This document shows positions 1 through 7,396 of a stretch of DNA of 15,175 nucleotides, in pieces. The translations under genes and the position numbers were made by a program. Each line of letters opens with the position of its first letter. Position 1 is the stretch's first letter. This DNA comes from Bacillota bacterium (lineage in GTDB: Bacteria > Bacillota > Clostridia > Clostridiales > Clostridiaceae): the NCBI GenBank assembly GCA_023445445.1, contig JAEXLD010000130.1, positions 1 through 15,175 on the forward strand, read 5' to 3'. Below the pieces are notes generated by a model that had not been told where the DNA came from, did no database searches, and was given only the letters and a program-made list of their open reading frames with translations.

Positions 1-23
1 GCCAGGATCAAACTCTCAATAAA
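1..23 (-). rRNA. 16S rRNA, 5' end only (partial)
   Basis: Read on the minus strand, the first bases give AGAGTTTGATCCTGGC, the universal 16S 5' sequence that starts at E. coli position 8. By that alignment the mature 5' end is near base 23. The rest of the gene continues off the left edge. The promoter and leader just upstream confirm that this is the start of an rRNA operon. The exact mature end is inferred. Confidence 0.95.
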
Positions 24-48
24 AAGTTTAATCTGTTGCTCAAATTAC

Positions 49-73
49 TTTGAGTCTAAATTTTAGACTTAAA
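49..73 (-). other. Hairpin in 16S leader near the mature 5' end
   Basis: Bases 53-69 form an 8-bp perfect inverted repeat (AGTCTAAA/TTTAGACT) around one central base. It extends through a G-U pair and three A-T pairs to 49-73. It lies about 25 bases upstream of the mature 16S end, where pre-rRNA processing occurs. A role in processing is inference. Confidence 0.5.
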
Positions 74-116
74 AGAATTGCTGGTTTATTTTATACTTAA
101 CTTATATTCTGTTCAA

Positions 117-129
117 TTTTCAAAGACCA
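117..129 (-). promoter_or_regulatory. boxA-like rRNA antitermination motif
   Basis: The minus strand reads TGGTCTTTGAAAA, close to the bacterial boxA consensus (TGYTCTTTRAMA). It sits between the rRNA promoter and 16S, the usual place for the Nus-factor antitermination signal. The same TGGTCTTTGAAAATTGAAC block is common in clostridial rRNA leaders and spacers. Confidence 0.7.
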
Positions 130-159
130 TTTTCTTCGTCGCCCTCAAGCGACTTTTAC

Positions 160-188
160 ATTTTACTGCTTCAAGATTTAATTGTCAA
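160..188 (-). promoter_or_regulatory. rRNA operon sigma-A promoter
   Basis: On the minus strand a perfect -35 TTGACA (183-188) is followed after 17 bases by -10 TAAAAT (160-165). Transcription should start near base 153, at the first leader hairpin. The upstream DNA is very A/T-rich and could act as an UP element. Many Firmicute rRNA operons have a second upstream promoter, but no second convincing -35/-10 pair was found here. Confidence 0.85.
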
Positions 189-405
189 TACTTTTTTAAA
201 TCTTTTCTAGTAAGTTTTCCTTCGAGACATTTCTCTTGGGAACGAGATTTATCTTATCACTTAACCTAATATTTTTTTCTATTTAACCCCATTAATTTTA
301 TAAATTAAAATTATAATAATATTATTTTCTATCTATTACTACATTTTTCTACTATTGATACACCAGGCACATTTGACACTAATCAGGTTATATAAATACA
401 CTTTA

Positions 406-456
406 AAGAGGTGTATAAAGGAAAATTTGTTTAATTAATCTAATATATCACCTCTT
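406..456 (-). terminator. Inverted repeat after glgD copy 1 (weak terminator candidate)
   Basis: On the minus strand, 15 bases after the glgD stop, AAGAGGTG (449-456) pairs with CACCTCTT (406-413). A further TATA/TATA pairing extends past a one-base bulge, leaving a loop of 26 bases. No clean U-run follows, so its strength as an intrinsic terminator is doubtful. It could instead be an operator. The rest of 189-471 holds no gene: only A/T-rich DNA and the rRNA upstream region. Confidence 0.3.
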
Positions 457-471
457 CAAATTATTAATATT

Positions 472-1578
472 CTATAATTCTTTTCCCTTTTGTATTGTTA
501 CAGGAAACTTATCTGTCCCTCTAACAACATTATTAGAGTTTACCACTGTCCCCTTATCTGCTATAACATTACTCATAAAAACATTAGATTTTATAATAGA
601 GCTTTGCATTATGATACAATTTTCAAGTTTTGCTCCACTTTCTATCCTTACATGTCTACCTATAATACAATTTTTAATTTCACCCTCAATATAAGAACCA
701 TTAGCAACTATTGAATTAGACACTAGACTAATATCTGTATATAAGGTTGGTGGTTCATCATGAGATTTAGTGTAAATAGGCTTATTATTATAGAATAATT
801 CTTTATTAATGTTTTGATTTAATATATCCAAATTAGTATTAAAATAAGATTTTATAGAATTAATACATGATAGATATCCATAAAATTCAAAAGCTCCAAC
901 CTTTAGCTTTTCTAAATTATTAGCTATATATCCTTTAATTTTTTTATGAATACCCTTTTTTATACATTCATGTATAATATGAATAAATAAATCTGCTTTC
1001 ATAATATACATTTCCATATTTATTTTTGCATCCTTTTCTCTACCAATGTTTTCTCCTATACTTATTACTCTATTATCATCATTGATATTAAGTATTTCAC
1101 ATTCCACAAAACATTTATCCGCATTAGAAACATTTTTATATATAATTGTTATATCATTTTTAGATTTAATATGATATCTTATTGCTTCTTTATAATCTAT
1201 ATTACAAATCATATATGATGGAGCTATTAATACATATTCCTTCCTGCTCTTTTCAATAAACTCAATATTTTCAGAAAAGTTATGAACATCATCAATACTT
1301 GGATGATAATCTCCAAAATTAAATACTCGAAGCCCTTCATTTTTTCTATGAAGATCCCAAGGTCTTCCATTAGTTAAGTGATTTAACAAAGACCTTGATT
1401 TATTCTCAGTAAAAATCCCTATACTTTCAATACTTGAATTCGTCATATTAGATAAAACAAAATCTATTATTCTATATCTTGCTGAAAGAGGTACTGAAGC
1501 TAAAACCCTATTTCTAACTAGGTCTCCCATTCTGCTCACATCTTCATCTAAATTAATTATTCCTAAGCAATTTTTCAT
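472..1578 (-). CDS. glgD: GlgD, GlgC-like glycogen biosynthesis protein (copy 1)
   Basis: This 368-residue protein has the ADP-glucose pyrophosphorylase fold without its catalytic motifs. The N-terminal nucleotidyltransferase domain keeps RYRIIDFVLSN (34-44) and GRPWDLHRKN (71-80), and residues ~285-355 form a left-handed beta-helix like that of GlgC. The GGxGxRLxxLT loop has become DEDVSRMGDLVRNR. The SGDH catalytic motif is APSYM (119-123), and YWKDVGT is replaced by GYLSCIN (234-240). In Firmicutes GlgD is known to work with GlgC in ADP-glucose synthesis, probably as a non-catalytic regulatory subunit; that role is inferred here from family knowledge. The ATG start is preceded by AAGGAGGGAG, which overlaps the glgC stop 14 bases upstream. 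It is the last gene of operon copy 1 and ends with TAG about 300 bases before the rRNA promoter. Confidence 0.93.
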   Translation of the reverse strand: MKNCLGIINLDEDVSRMGDLVRNRVLASVPLSARYRIIDFVLSNMTNSSIESIGIFTENKSRSLLNHLTNGRPWDLHRKNEGLRVFNFGDYHPSIDDVHNFSENIEFIEKSRKEYVLIAPSYMICNIDYKEAIRYHIKSKNDITIIYKNVSNADKCFVECEILNINDDNRVISIGENIGREKDAKINMEMYIMKADLFIHIIHECIKKGIHKKIKGYIANNLEKLKVGAFEFYGYLSCINSIKSYFNTNLDILNQNINKELFYNNKPIYTKSHDEPPTLYTDISLVSNSIVANGSYIEGEIKNCIIGRHVRIESGAKLENCIIMQSSIIKSNVFMSNVIADKGTVVNSNNVVRGTDKFPVTIQKGKEL

Positions 1579-1592
1579 TAACTTCTCCCTCC

Positions 1593-2792
1593 TTATATAT
1601 TAATAATTTCCTTAGTAGCAGTCTCATTATCTTTTGTAATTTCCTTATAATTAAAATTAACTTTATTAATTATATATTGATAAGCTCCAACAACTTCTAT
1701 ATCATCATTGCCTATAATTCTACAACCATGATTTATTATGGCATTATTTCCTATAATAGCTTTTTCTATTTTAACATTATCACCTATTCTTACATTAGGC
1801 ATAATTACGGAATCAATTATTATGGTATTCTTTCCAACATATGACCCTTGAGATAATACTGAATTTTCTATTTTTCCATGTATAATACATCCTTCAACAA
1901 TAAGAGAATTAATTATTTTAGCATTTTCTCCTATATAATGAGCTGGACTTACCTCATTTTGAGAGTATATCTTCCATTTTCTATCATATAAATTCAGCTT
2001 ATTATCTAACTTTAATAAATCCATATTAACTTCCCATAAACTCTGAATTGTTCCTACATCCTTCCAATATCCTTCAAATGGATAAGCCATTAGTTTTTTA
2101 CCATCATTAAGCATATTAGGTATTATATTTTTTCCAAAATCATTATCTGATTTAATATCATTTTCATCATCTATTAAAAATCTTTTTAAAACTTGCCAAT
2201 CAAAAATATATATTCCCATGGAGGCATTTGTGCTTTTAGGATTGGTTGGCTTTTCTTCAAATTCATATATTGAATTATCTTCTCTTGTGTTCATTATGCC
2301 AAACCTACTTGCCTCTTCTATTGGAACATCTATAACTGCAATAGTTGCATCTGCATTATTTTCTTTATGAAAATCTAACATTTTATAATAATCCATCTTA
2401 TAAATATGATCCCCAGATAAAATAAGTACATATTTGGGTTCATACCTATCTATAAATTCAATATTCTGATAAATGGCATTAGCAGTTCCCTTATACCAGT
2501 CACCACCCTTTTCCTCTTGATAAGGAGGTAATATAGATACCCCTCCATTTCGTCTATCTAAATCCCATGGATCTCCAATACCAATATGATTATTCAAATC
2601 TAATGGTTTATATTGAGTTAAAACCCCAACAGTATATATTCCGGAATTAGAGCAATTACTTAAAGGAAAATCTATAATCCTATACTTACCCCCAAATGGA
2701 ACTGCTGGTTTTGCTATATTTTTAGTTAAAATCCCCAGTCTAGATCCTTGTCCCCCCGCTAAAATCATCGCTACAATTTCTTTTTTTCCCAT
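1593..2792 (-). CDS. glgC: Glucose-1-phosphate adenylyltransferase GlgC (copy 1)
   Basis: GlgC makes ADP-glucose and pyrophosphate from ATP and glucose-1-phosphate, the committed step of bacterial glycogen synthesis. Catalytic features are all visible: the pyrophosphorylase loop GGQGSRLG (13-20), WYKGTANAIYQN (99-110), SGDHIY with catalytic Asp128, FEEKP with the sugar-phosphate-binding Lys181, and YWKDVGT (242-248). A C-terminal beta-helix spans about 285-370. At 399 residues it is longer than its 376-residue paralogue, because about 23 residues (NKVNFNY...IINI) follow the shared GAYQ end at residues 369-372. The ATG start follows a GAGAGAGGGATGA ribosome binding site. There are 46 bases between it and glgA and 14 bases to glgD. 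Confidence 0.96.
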   Translation of the reverse strand: MGKKEIVAMILAGGQGSRLGILTKNIAKPAVPFGGKYRIIDFPLSNCSNSGIYTVGVLTQYKPLDLNNHIGIGDPWDLDRRNGGVSILPPYQEEKGGDWYKGTANAIYQNIEFIDRYEPKYVLILSGDHIYKMDYYKMLDFHKENNADATIAVIDVPIEEASRFGIMNTREDNSIYEFEEKPTNPKSTNASMGIYIFDWQVLKRFLIDDENDIKSDNDFGKNIIPNMLNDGKKLMAYPFEGYWKDVGTIQSLWEVNMDLLKLDNKLNLYDRKWKIYSQNEVSPAHYIGENAKIINSLIVEGCIIHGKIENSVLSQGSYVGKNTIIIDSVIMPNVRIGDNVKIEKAIIGNNAIINHGCRIIGNDDIEVVGAYQYIINKVNFNYKEITKDNETATKEIINI

Positions 2793-2838
2793 AACTCATC
2801 CCTCTCTCGCCAATAATATTTTTAAATTAAAACTTTTC

Positions 2839-4266
2839 TTATAGCACCTCCTGGTATATCCTTAAATATTCTTTTGCAGACTTTTCCCAACTACTATCTG
2901 TTTCCATAGCGTTCTTAATAATTTTATTCCATCTATCTTTATTACTATAAATATTCAATGCATATTTAATTATGTTTAAAAGCTCATAATGCGAATAATT
3001 TCTAAATCCGAAACCATTCCCCTCTTCCGTGTATTCATTATAAGGTGTTACAGTATCTTTTAATCCTCCTGTTTCTCTCACAATAGGAATAGTCCCATAT
3101 CTAAGTGCAATAAGTTGTCCAAGACCACAAGGTTCGAATAAAGATGGCATTAAAAACATATCAGATGCCGCATATACCTTATGTGCTAGTTCATTACTAA
3201 ATTTTATATTTGAACTTACTTTATCTGGATACCTAAAAGCAAAATTTTTAAAACTTTCTTCATATAGATAGTCACCAGTTCCAACAATAACTATTTGAAT
3301 ATTTTCCTTTAATAATTCATCTAAGATTTTAACAATTAAATCACAACCTTTTTGATGAGTTAATCTAGAGACTAATCCTATCATTGGTACTTCTTTATCT
3401 ATAGGTAAATTAAGGTTTCTTTGTAATTCCTCTTTATTTATATGTTTATTATCTATTTCTTCAACAGAATAATTTACATATATGTTTTTATCTGTCTTTG
3501 CATCATATTCCTTATAGTCTATACCATTAACGATTCCTTCTAAATATATCCCCCTGTATCGTAGTAAACCATCTAAGCCTTCCCCATACTCAGGAGTTTT
3601 TATTTCTTCCACATAACTTTTACTAACAGTAGTTACTTTATCAGAGTAATTTATTCCTCCCTTTAAAAAGCTTATTGCTCCATTATGTTCTAAACTTCCA
3701 TTAATAAATGGCTCATAATCATAACCAAATAGTTCAGGCAGAACATCAGGTGAATACATTCCTTTAAATAATAAATTGTGAATTGAAAAGACTGTTTTTA
3801 CACTTTTAAATTTTTCTTCTCTTATATATTCTAATTTATGAAGTACTGGAACCATTGCTGTTTGCCAATCATTACAATGAATTACATCAGGACTCCAATC
3901 TATATGGTTTAAAAAGTCAAGGACTGCTCTGCTGAAAAATGCAAATCTTTCACCGTCATCATAATATCCATATAATCCACACCTTTTAAAGTAATATTCA
4001 TTATCTAACAAATAGAAAATAACTCCCTCATATTCGCATTCTAGTATTCCACAATATTGATTTCGCCATCCCACTTTAACATTAAAACTTCTTACAAATT
4101 TTAAGTTACTCTTAATATTACTATTAATATCACTGTAATTAGGTATTACTACTCTTACTTCCTGCCCTAATTCTTTTAATGATACTGGTAGTGCTCCCAT
4201 TACATCCCCTAATCCACCGGTCTTTATAAATGGATTTGCTTCTGATGCTGCAAATAAAATCTTCAA
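2839..4266 (-). CDS. glgA: Glycogen synthase GlgA (copy 1)
   Basis: This GT5-family, GT-B-fold enzyme transfers glucose from ADP-glucose to the non-reducing end of an alpha-1,4-glucan. It has 475 residues, the usual length. The N-terminal domain carries the ADP-glucose-binding KTGGLGD (15-21) and the family motif HCNDWQTAMVP (130-140). The C-terminal domain carries SRLTHQKG with Arg301 and Lys306, and FEPCGLGQ with the conserved active-site Glu378. The start is TTG: the upstream glgB stop leaves no room for an earlier start, and AAGGGGG sits 7 bases before it. Only 2 bases separate it from glgB, so translation is probably coupled. Compared with copy 2, the linker at residues ~255-280 is the most diverged part. 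Confidence 0.96.
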   Translation of the reverse strand: MKILFAASEANPFIKTGGLGDVMGALPVSLKELGQEVRVVIPNYSDINSNIKSNLKFVRSFNVKVGWRNQYCGILECEYEGVIFYLLDNEYYFKRCGLYGYYDDGERFAFFSRAVLDFLNHIDWSPDVIHCNDWQTAMVPVLHKLEYIREEKFKSVKTVFSIHNLLFKGMYSPDVLPELFGYDYEPFINGSLEHNGAISFLKGGINYSDKVTTVSKSYVEEIKTPEYGEGLDGLLRYRGIYLEGIVNGIDYKEYDAKTDKNIYVNYSVEEIDNKHINKEELQRNLNLPIDKEVPMIGLVSRLTHQKGCDLIVKILDELLKENIQIVIVGTGDYLYEESFKNFAFRYPDKVSSNIKFSNELAHKVYAASDMFLMPSLFEPCGLGQLIALRYGTIPIVRETGGLKDTVTPYNEYTEEGNGFGFRNYSHYELLNIIKYALNIYSNKDRWNKIIKNAMETDSSWEKSAKEYLRIYQEVL

Positions 4267-4280
4267 ACTTATTCCCCCTT
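4264..4280 (-). promoter_or_regulatory. Ribosome binding site and TTG start of glgA copy 1
   Basis: On the minus strand AAGGGGG (4274-4280) is followed after 7 bases by TTG (4264-4266). The site lies inside the last glgB codons, and the glgB TAA (4269-4271) falls between the site and the start. This fixes the glgA start and suggests translational coupling. Confidence 0.8.
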
Positions 4281-6218
4281 ATACTCGCCATCTTTTATTT
4301 CATAAATTTTAAATATAGATGTGGCCATAGGTGGTACTTTTATAGTTATTGAATACTCTCTATTATGATATTTAAACTCCTCTGAAATCACTTCAGATTC
4401 ATTTAATTGATTAGAACCTCCAAATTCAGCAGAGTCAGTGTTAAACACCTCTTTATAAATAGCCTTATATGGAACTCCAATTCTAAAATCATGATAAACA
4501 ACAGGAGTAAAATTACATATAAAAATCAATGTATCTTCAATATTCCTACTTCTTCTAATAAAAGTAAATATACTTTGCTTTGAATTATCTGGATCTATCC
4601 ATTCATATCCCCTTCTGTCATAATCTAGTTCCCAAAGAGCTTTATTTACCTTATAGAAGTTATTTAATTCTCTAACAAAAACTTGAGTATCTTTATGCAT
4701 TTGAAAATCATTAATTAAATGCCATTGTAACTCTTCATACTCTCTCCATTCTATAAATTGAGCAAATTCATATCCCATAAAAGTTATTTTTTTACCTGGA
4801 TAACCAATCATATATGCTAAATATAGTCTTAAGCCAGCAAATTTATTCCAATAATCTCCCCACATTTTATCTACTAATGACTTTTTGCCATGAACTACTT
4901 CATCATGAGATATAGGTAATACAAACTTTTCAGAATAATTATATGTTATCGGAAAAGTCAGATTATTGTGACAATTCTTTCTGTAAATAGGATCCACTTT
5001 AATATAAGTTAATGTATCATTCATCCATCCCATATTCCATTTTAAATTAAATCCTAAACCATCTTCTTCTACAGATTTAGTTACATTTGGCCACGCTGTT
5101 GCTTCTTCTGCTATCATAAGCACATTATTGAAGTTATTAGACACAGATAAATTAAGATCTTTTAAAAATTCTATTCCTTCTAAGGAGCCATTTCCACCAT
5201 ATTTATTTAGTTTCCACTCACCATCATTTCGTCCATAATTTAAATAAAGAATATTTGTAACAGCATCTACTCTTATTCCATCTATATGAAACTCTTTTAT
5301 CCAAAAACAAGCATTAGAAATTAAGAAACTTTTCACTTCAGGCCTTCCTAAATCAAAATTAGCAGTTCCCCATCCTTCATTGTTAGCTCTCCATTCTTCA
5401 GCAAACTCATAAGCAGGTCCTCCATCAAACATATATAAGCCATGCTCATCTTTACAAAAATGTCCTGGTACCCAGTCCAATATTACACCTATATTATTTT
5501 TATGAAGTGTATTAATTAATTCTTTAAGCTCTTTAGGATTACCATACCTACTAGTTACAGAGTAATATCCTGTATTTTGATATCCCCAAGAAGCATCTAA
5601 TGGATGCTCTGTTAAAGGTAGAAATTCTACATGTGTATATCCCATTTCAGTTAAGTATCTAGGTAGTTCTTCACATAATTCTTTATATGTCAAGAATTCT
5701 CCTTGTTTTCTTTTCCATGATCCTAAATGCATTTCATATATATTGATAGGCTCTTCTAAAATATTTGATTTTTCTCTTCTATTCAACCATTTTTTATCTG
5801 ACCATCTAAATTTATTATCTCCTATTACTATTGATGCAGTATTAGGTCTACATTCTGAATATAATGCATATGGGTCAGCTTTATATCTTCCTTCCCTAGT
5901 ATTTTCATTTATAAGGTAATACTTATATTTCATACCTTCTTTTATTCCAGTAATAAATAAACTCCATAGTCCTTTATCGCTTATCTTTACCATTTTATAT
6001 TCTTCTAATGGCTTAAACTCACAAAAATCTCCTACAACATATACTTCATAGGCATTAGGAGCCCAAGTTGTAAACCTAACACCTCTTCTCCTATTTTCAC
6101 TTTTTATATGAGCCCCCAAAAAGCTATAGCTATAAATATTTTTCCCATTATGGAATAATTCGATATCTTCTGTATTAAATACTTCACTTATTAAGTCATT
6201 TTCTATAACCTGTGTCAT
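4269..6218 (-). CDS. glgB: 1,4-alpha-glucan branching enzyme GlgB (copy 1)
   Basis: GlgB (GH13) cuts alpha-1,4 chains and rejoins them in alpha-1,6 linkage. The 649-residue protein has an N-terminal CBM48/beta-sandwich domain (~45-130) and then the catalytic barrel. GH13 regions are DWVPGHF (248-254), GIRVDAV with nucleophile Asp318, MIAEEAT with acid/base Glu371, and ISHDEVVH with His438 and Asp439. A C-terminal beta domain covers about 545-640. The ATG start has AGGAGGG six bases upstream, matched to its own promoter. It is the first gene of operon copy 1, diverging from the ABC transporter genes across 267 bases. Confidence 0.96.
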   Translation of the reverse strand: MTQVIENDLISEVFNTEDIELFHNGKNIYSYSFLGAHIKSENRRRGVRFTTWAPNAYEVYVVGDFCEFKPLEEYKMVKISDKGLWSLFITGIKEGMKYKYYLINENTREGRYKADPYALYSECRPNTASIVIGDNKFRWSDKKWLNRREKSNILEEPINIYEMHLGSWKRKQGEFLTYKELCEELPRYLTEMGYTHVEFLPLTEHPLDASWGYQNTGYYSVTSRYGNPKELKELINTLHKNNIGVILDWVPGHFCKDEHGLYMFDGGPAYEFAEEWRANNEGWGTANFDLGRPEVKSFLISNACFWIKEFHIDGIRVDAVTNILYLNYGRNDGEWKLNKYGGNGSLEGIEFLKDLNLSVSNNFNNVLMIAEEATAWPNVTKSVEEDGLGFNLKWNMGWMNDTLTYIKVDPIYRKNCHNNLTFPITYNYSEKFVLPISHDEVVHGKKSLVDKMWGDYWNKFAGLRLYLAYMIGYPGKKITFMGYEFAQFIEWREYEELQWHLINDFQMHKDTQVFVRELNNFYKVNKALWELDYDRRGYEWIDPDNSKQSIFTFIRRSRNIEDTLIFICNFTPVVYHDFRIGVPYKAIYKEVFNTDSAEFGGSNQLNESEVISEEFKYHNREYSITIKVPPMATSIFKIYEIKDGEYKGE

Positions 6219-6258
6219 TTCAATCCCTCCTTTAACTTAAAATAATCTATTGAGAATA

Positions 6259-6287
6259 ATTATATCATTCGCTTCAACCATTTTCCA
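6259..6287 (-). promoter_or_regulatory. Promoter of glg operon copy 1
   Basis: The minus strand carries an extended -10, TGATATAAT (6259-6267; the -10 hexamer is 6259-6264). Seventeen bases upstream of the hexamer is a moderate -35, TGGAAA (6282-6287). Transcription would start near 6252, giving a leader of about 34 bases before glgB. The leader is too short for a riboswitch. Confidence 0.7.
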
Positions 6288-6304
6288 TACATTCCATAAT
6301 TCTG

Positions 6305-6316
6305 AAACTTAAGTTT
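6305..6316. repeat. AAACTTAAGTTT palindrome in divergent spacer
   Basis: This is a perfect 12-base palindrome between the glgB and ABC-transporter promoters. Its core AACTTAAG recurs at 6385-6392, inside the ABC promoter candidate. It could be an operator, but such AT-rich palindromes also arise by chance. Confidence 0.3.
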
Positions 6317-6382
6317 TGTATTTTTTCCATTTATTTTAAAAATTTTAAAATACTCTTTATCAAAATCATAATTAATATAGCT

Positions 6383-6411
6383 TTAACTTAAGATTTTATT
6401 AAGCATATATT
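6383..6411 (+). promoter_or_regulatory. Candidate promoter of the ABC transporter operon
   Basis: TTAACT (6383-6388) is followed after 17 bases by TATATT (6406-6411), 4/6 and 5/6 matches to the sigma-A consensus. The inferred start near 6418 leaves a leader of about 70 bases. The spacer is so A/T-rich that other hexamers cannot be excluded. Confidence 0.35.
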
Positions 6412-6443
6412 AAGGTTTCTATTATTATAAAATTAAGATTTTA
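6388..6443. repeat. Pair of direct repeats TTAAGATTTTA upstream of the ABC operon
   Basis: The identical 11-base sequence TTAAGATTTTA occurs at 6388-6398 and 6433-6443, 45 bases apart (about four helical turns). The pair flanks the candidate -10 and the start region of the ABC operon. A regulator site is possible, but chance in this AT-rich spacer is a real alternative. Confidence 0.35.
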
Positions 6444-6472
6444 CCTCTAATATTATTTATAGAAAATATTTT

Positions 6473-6488
6473 AGGAGGGGTAAAATTG
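6473..6488 (+). promoter_or_regulatory. Ribosome binding site fixing a TTG start
   Basis: AGGAGGGG (6473-6480) lies five bases before TTG (6486-6488). No ATG or GTG in frame is equally well placed, and the protein needs its first residues (MKVLEVNNLKK) to complete the first strand of the ABC domain. Confidence 0.85.
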
Positions 6489-7394
6489 AAAGTTTTAGAA
6501 GTTAATAACTTGAAAAAAACACTTGGAAAAAGAGAAATAATTAAAAATATATCATTTTCAATAGAAGAAGGAGAAATATTCGGATTCCTAGGACCAAATG
6601 GTGCTGGTAAAACAACTACAATAAGAATGCTGGTTGGACTTATTCATCCTAATGAAGGTAGCATCTCTATTTGTGGCCACGACTTAAAAAATGATACTGA
6701 AAAAGCATTAAGAGAAGTTGGTGCAGTTGTTGAAAATCCAGAATTGTATAAATACTTATCTGGAAGAGAAAATTTGATGCAAATAGCTAGAATTAGAAAC
6801 ATCTCCAAGGAAGATGTTAATGAAACTATAAAATTAGTTGGTCTAGAAGATAGAATTGATGATAAAGTAAGAAAATATTCTTTAGGAATGAAGCAACGTC
6901 TAGGTCTTGCTGCCTCTCTTCTATCTAAACCAAAATTGTTAATTTTAGATGAACCTACTAACGGATTAGACCCGTCTGGAATATTAGACTTTAGAGAAGT
7001 AGTTAAAAAAGCTGCTAAAGAAAAGGGAATGGCTGTATTTATATCTTCACACATATTGTCAGAAGTACAGCACTTATGTGATAGAGTTGCCTTTATTAAT
7101 CATGGAACAATTAAATCTGTAGAAAATGTAGTAAATGAATCAATGGAAACTGACACTGACATAATCTGCTTAAATCTTAATGAAGAAATAGATTTAAATG
7201 AATTAAAAAATATTGAATATGTTAATTCTGTAAGAAAATCAGATGATGGAATTGAAATTATATTATTATCAAACAAAACTTCAAATTTAATCAAACATCT
7301 TGTTAGCAGAAATTATAATGTTGAAGAAGTCTATAAAATTAGAAGAGGCCTAGAGCAAAGATATATGGAATTAGTTGAAGGAGGTATAAGATAA
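6486..7394 (+). CDS. ABC transporter ATP-binding protein, BcrA-like
   Basis: This 302-residue cytoplasmic ATPase should power the permease encoded two bases downstream. Visible motifs are Walker A GPNGAGKT (36-43), a Q-loop position carried as VENPELY (Glu rather than Gln, as in BcrA-type ATPases), the signature YSLGMKQR (131-138), Walker B LLILDEP (151-157), the D-loop NGLD and the H-loop SSH (187-189). Residues ~215-302 form a C-terminal extension ending in LEQRYMELVEGG, typical of the bacitracin/lantibiotic-resistance (BcrA) and NatA groups. Export or self-protection against a peptide antibiotic is the family's best-known role, but the substrate here is unknown. There is no two-component system or other regulator beside it. 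It has no evident link to glycogen. Confidence 0.92.
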   Translation: MKVLEVNNLKKTLGKREIIKNISFSIEEGEIFGFLGPNGAGKTTTIRMLVGLIHPNEGSISICGHDLKNDTEKALREVGAVVENPELYKYLSGRENLMQIARIRNISKEDVNETIKLVGLEDRIDDKVRKYSLGMKQRLGLAASLLSKPKLLILDEPTNGLDPSGILDFREVVKKAAKEKGMAVFISSHILSEVQHLCDRVAFINHGTIKSVENVVNESMETDTDIICLNLNEEIDLNELKNIEYVNSVRKSDDGIEIILLSNKTSNLIKHLVSRNYNVEEVYKIRRGLEQRYMELVEGGIR

Positions 7395-7396
7395 TT

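Larger units (their letters stand above)
24..153 (-). other. rRNA operon leader
   Basis: This is the transcribed leader between the inferred transcription start (about 153) and the mature 16S 5' end. It contains a start-proximal hairpin (138-153, arms GTCGC/GCGAC), a boxA-like motif (117-129) and a hairpin close to the 16S end (about 49-73, core 53-69). Short open frames across it on the plus strand are not genes. Confidence 0.8.

Noticed and set aside
78..269. 63-codon plus-strand open frame in the left spacer
   Set aside because: It runs antisense across the rRNA promoter, boxA and leader, has no ribosome binding site and no protein-like composition.
410..418. TTATACACC on the minus strand as a possible DnaA box
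   Set aside because: It has one mismatch to the TTATNCACA consensus and stands alone; such matches are common in AT-rich DNA, and here it is part of an inverted repeat.
6644..7054. 136-codon minus-strand open frame
   Set aside because: It lies fully antisense within the ABC ATPase gene, whose motifs are unmistakable; it is a shadow frame.
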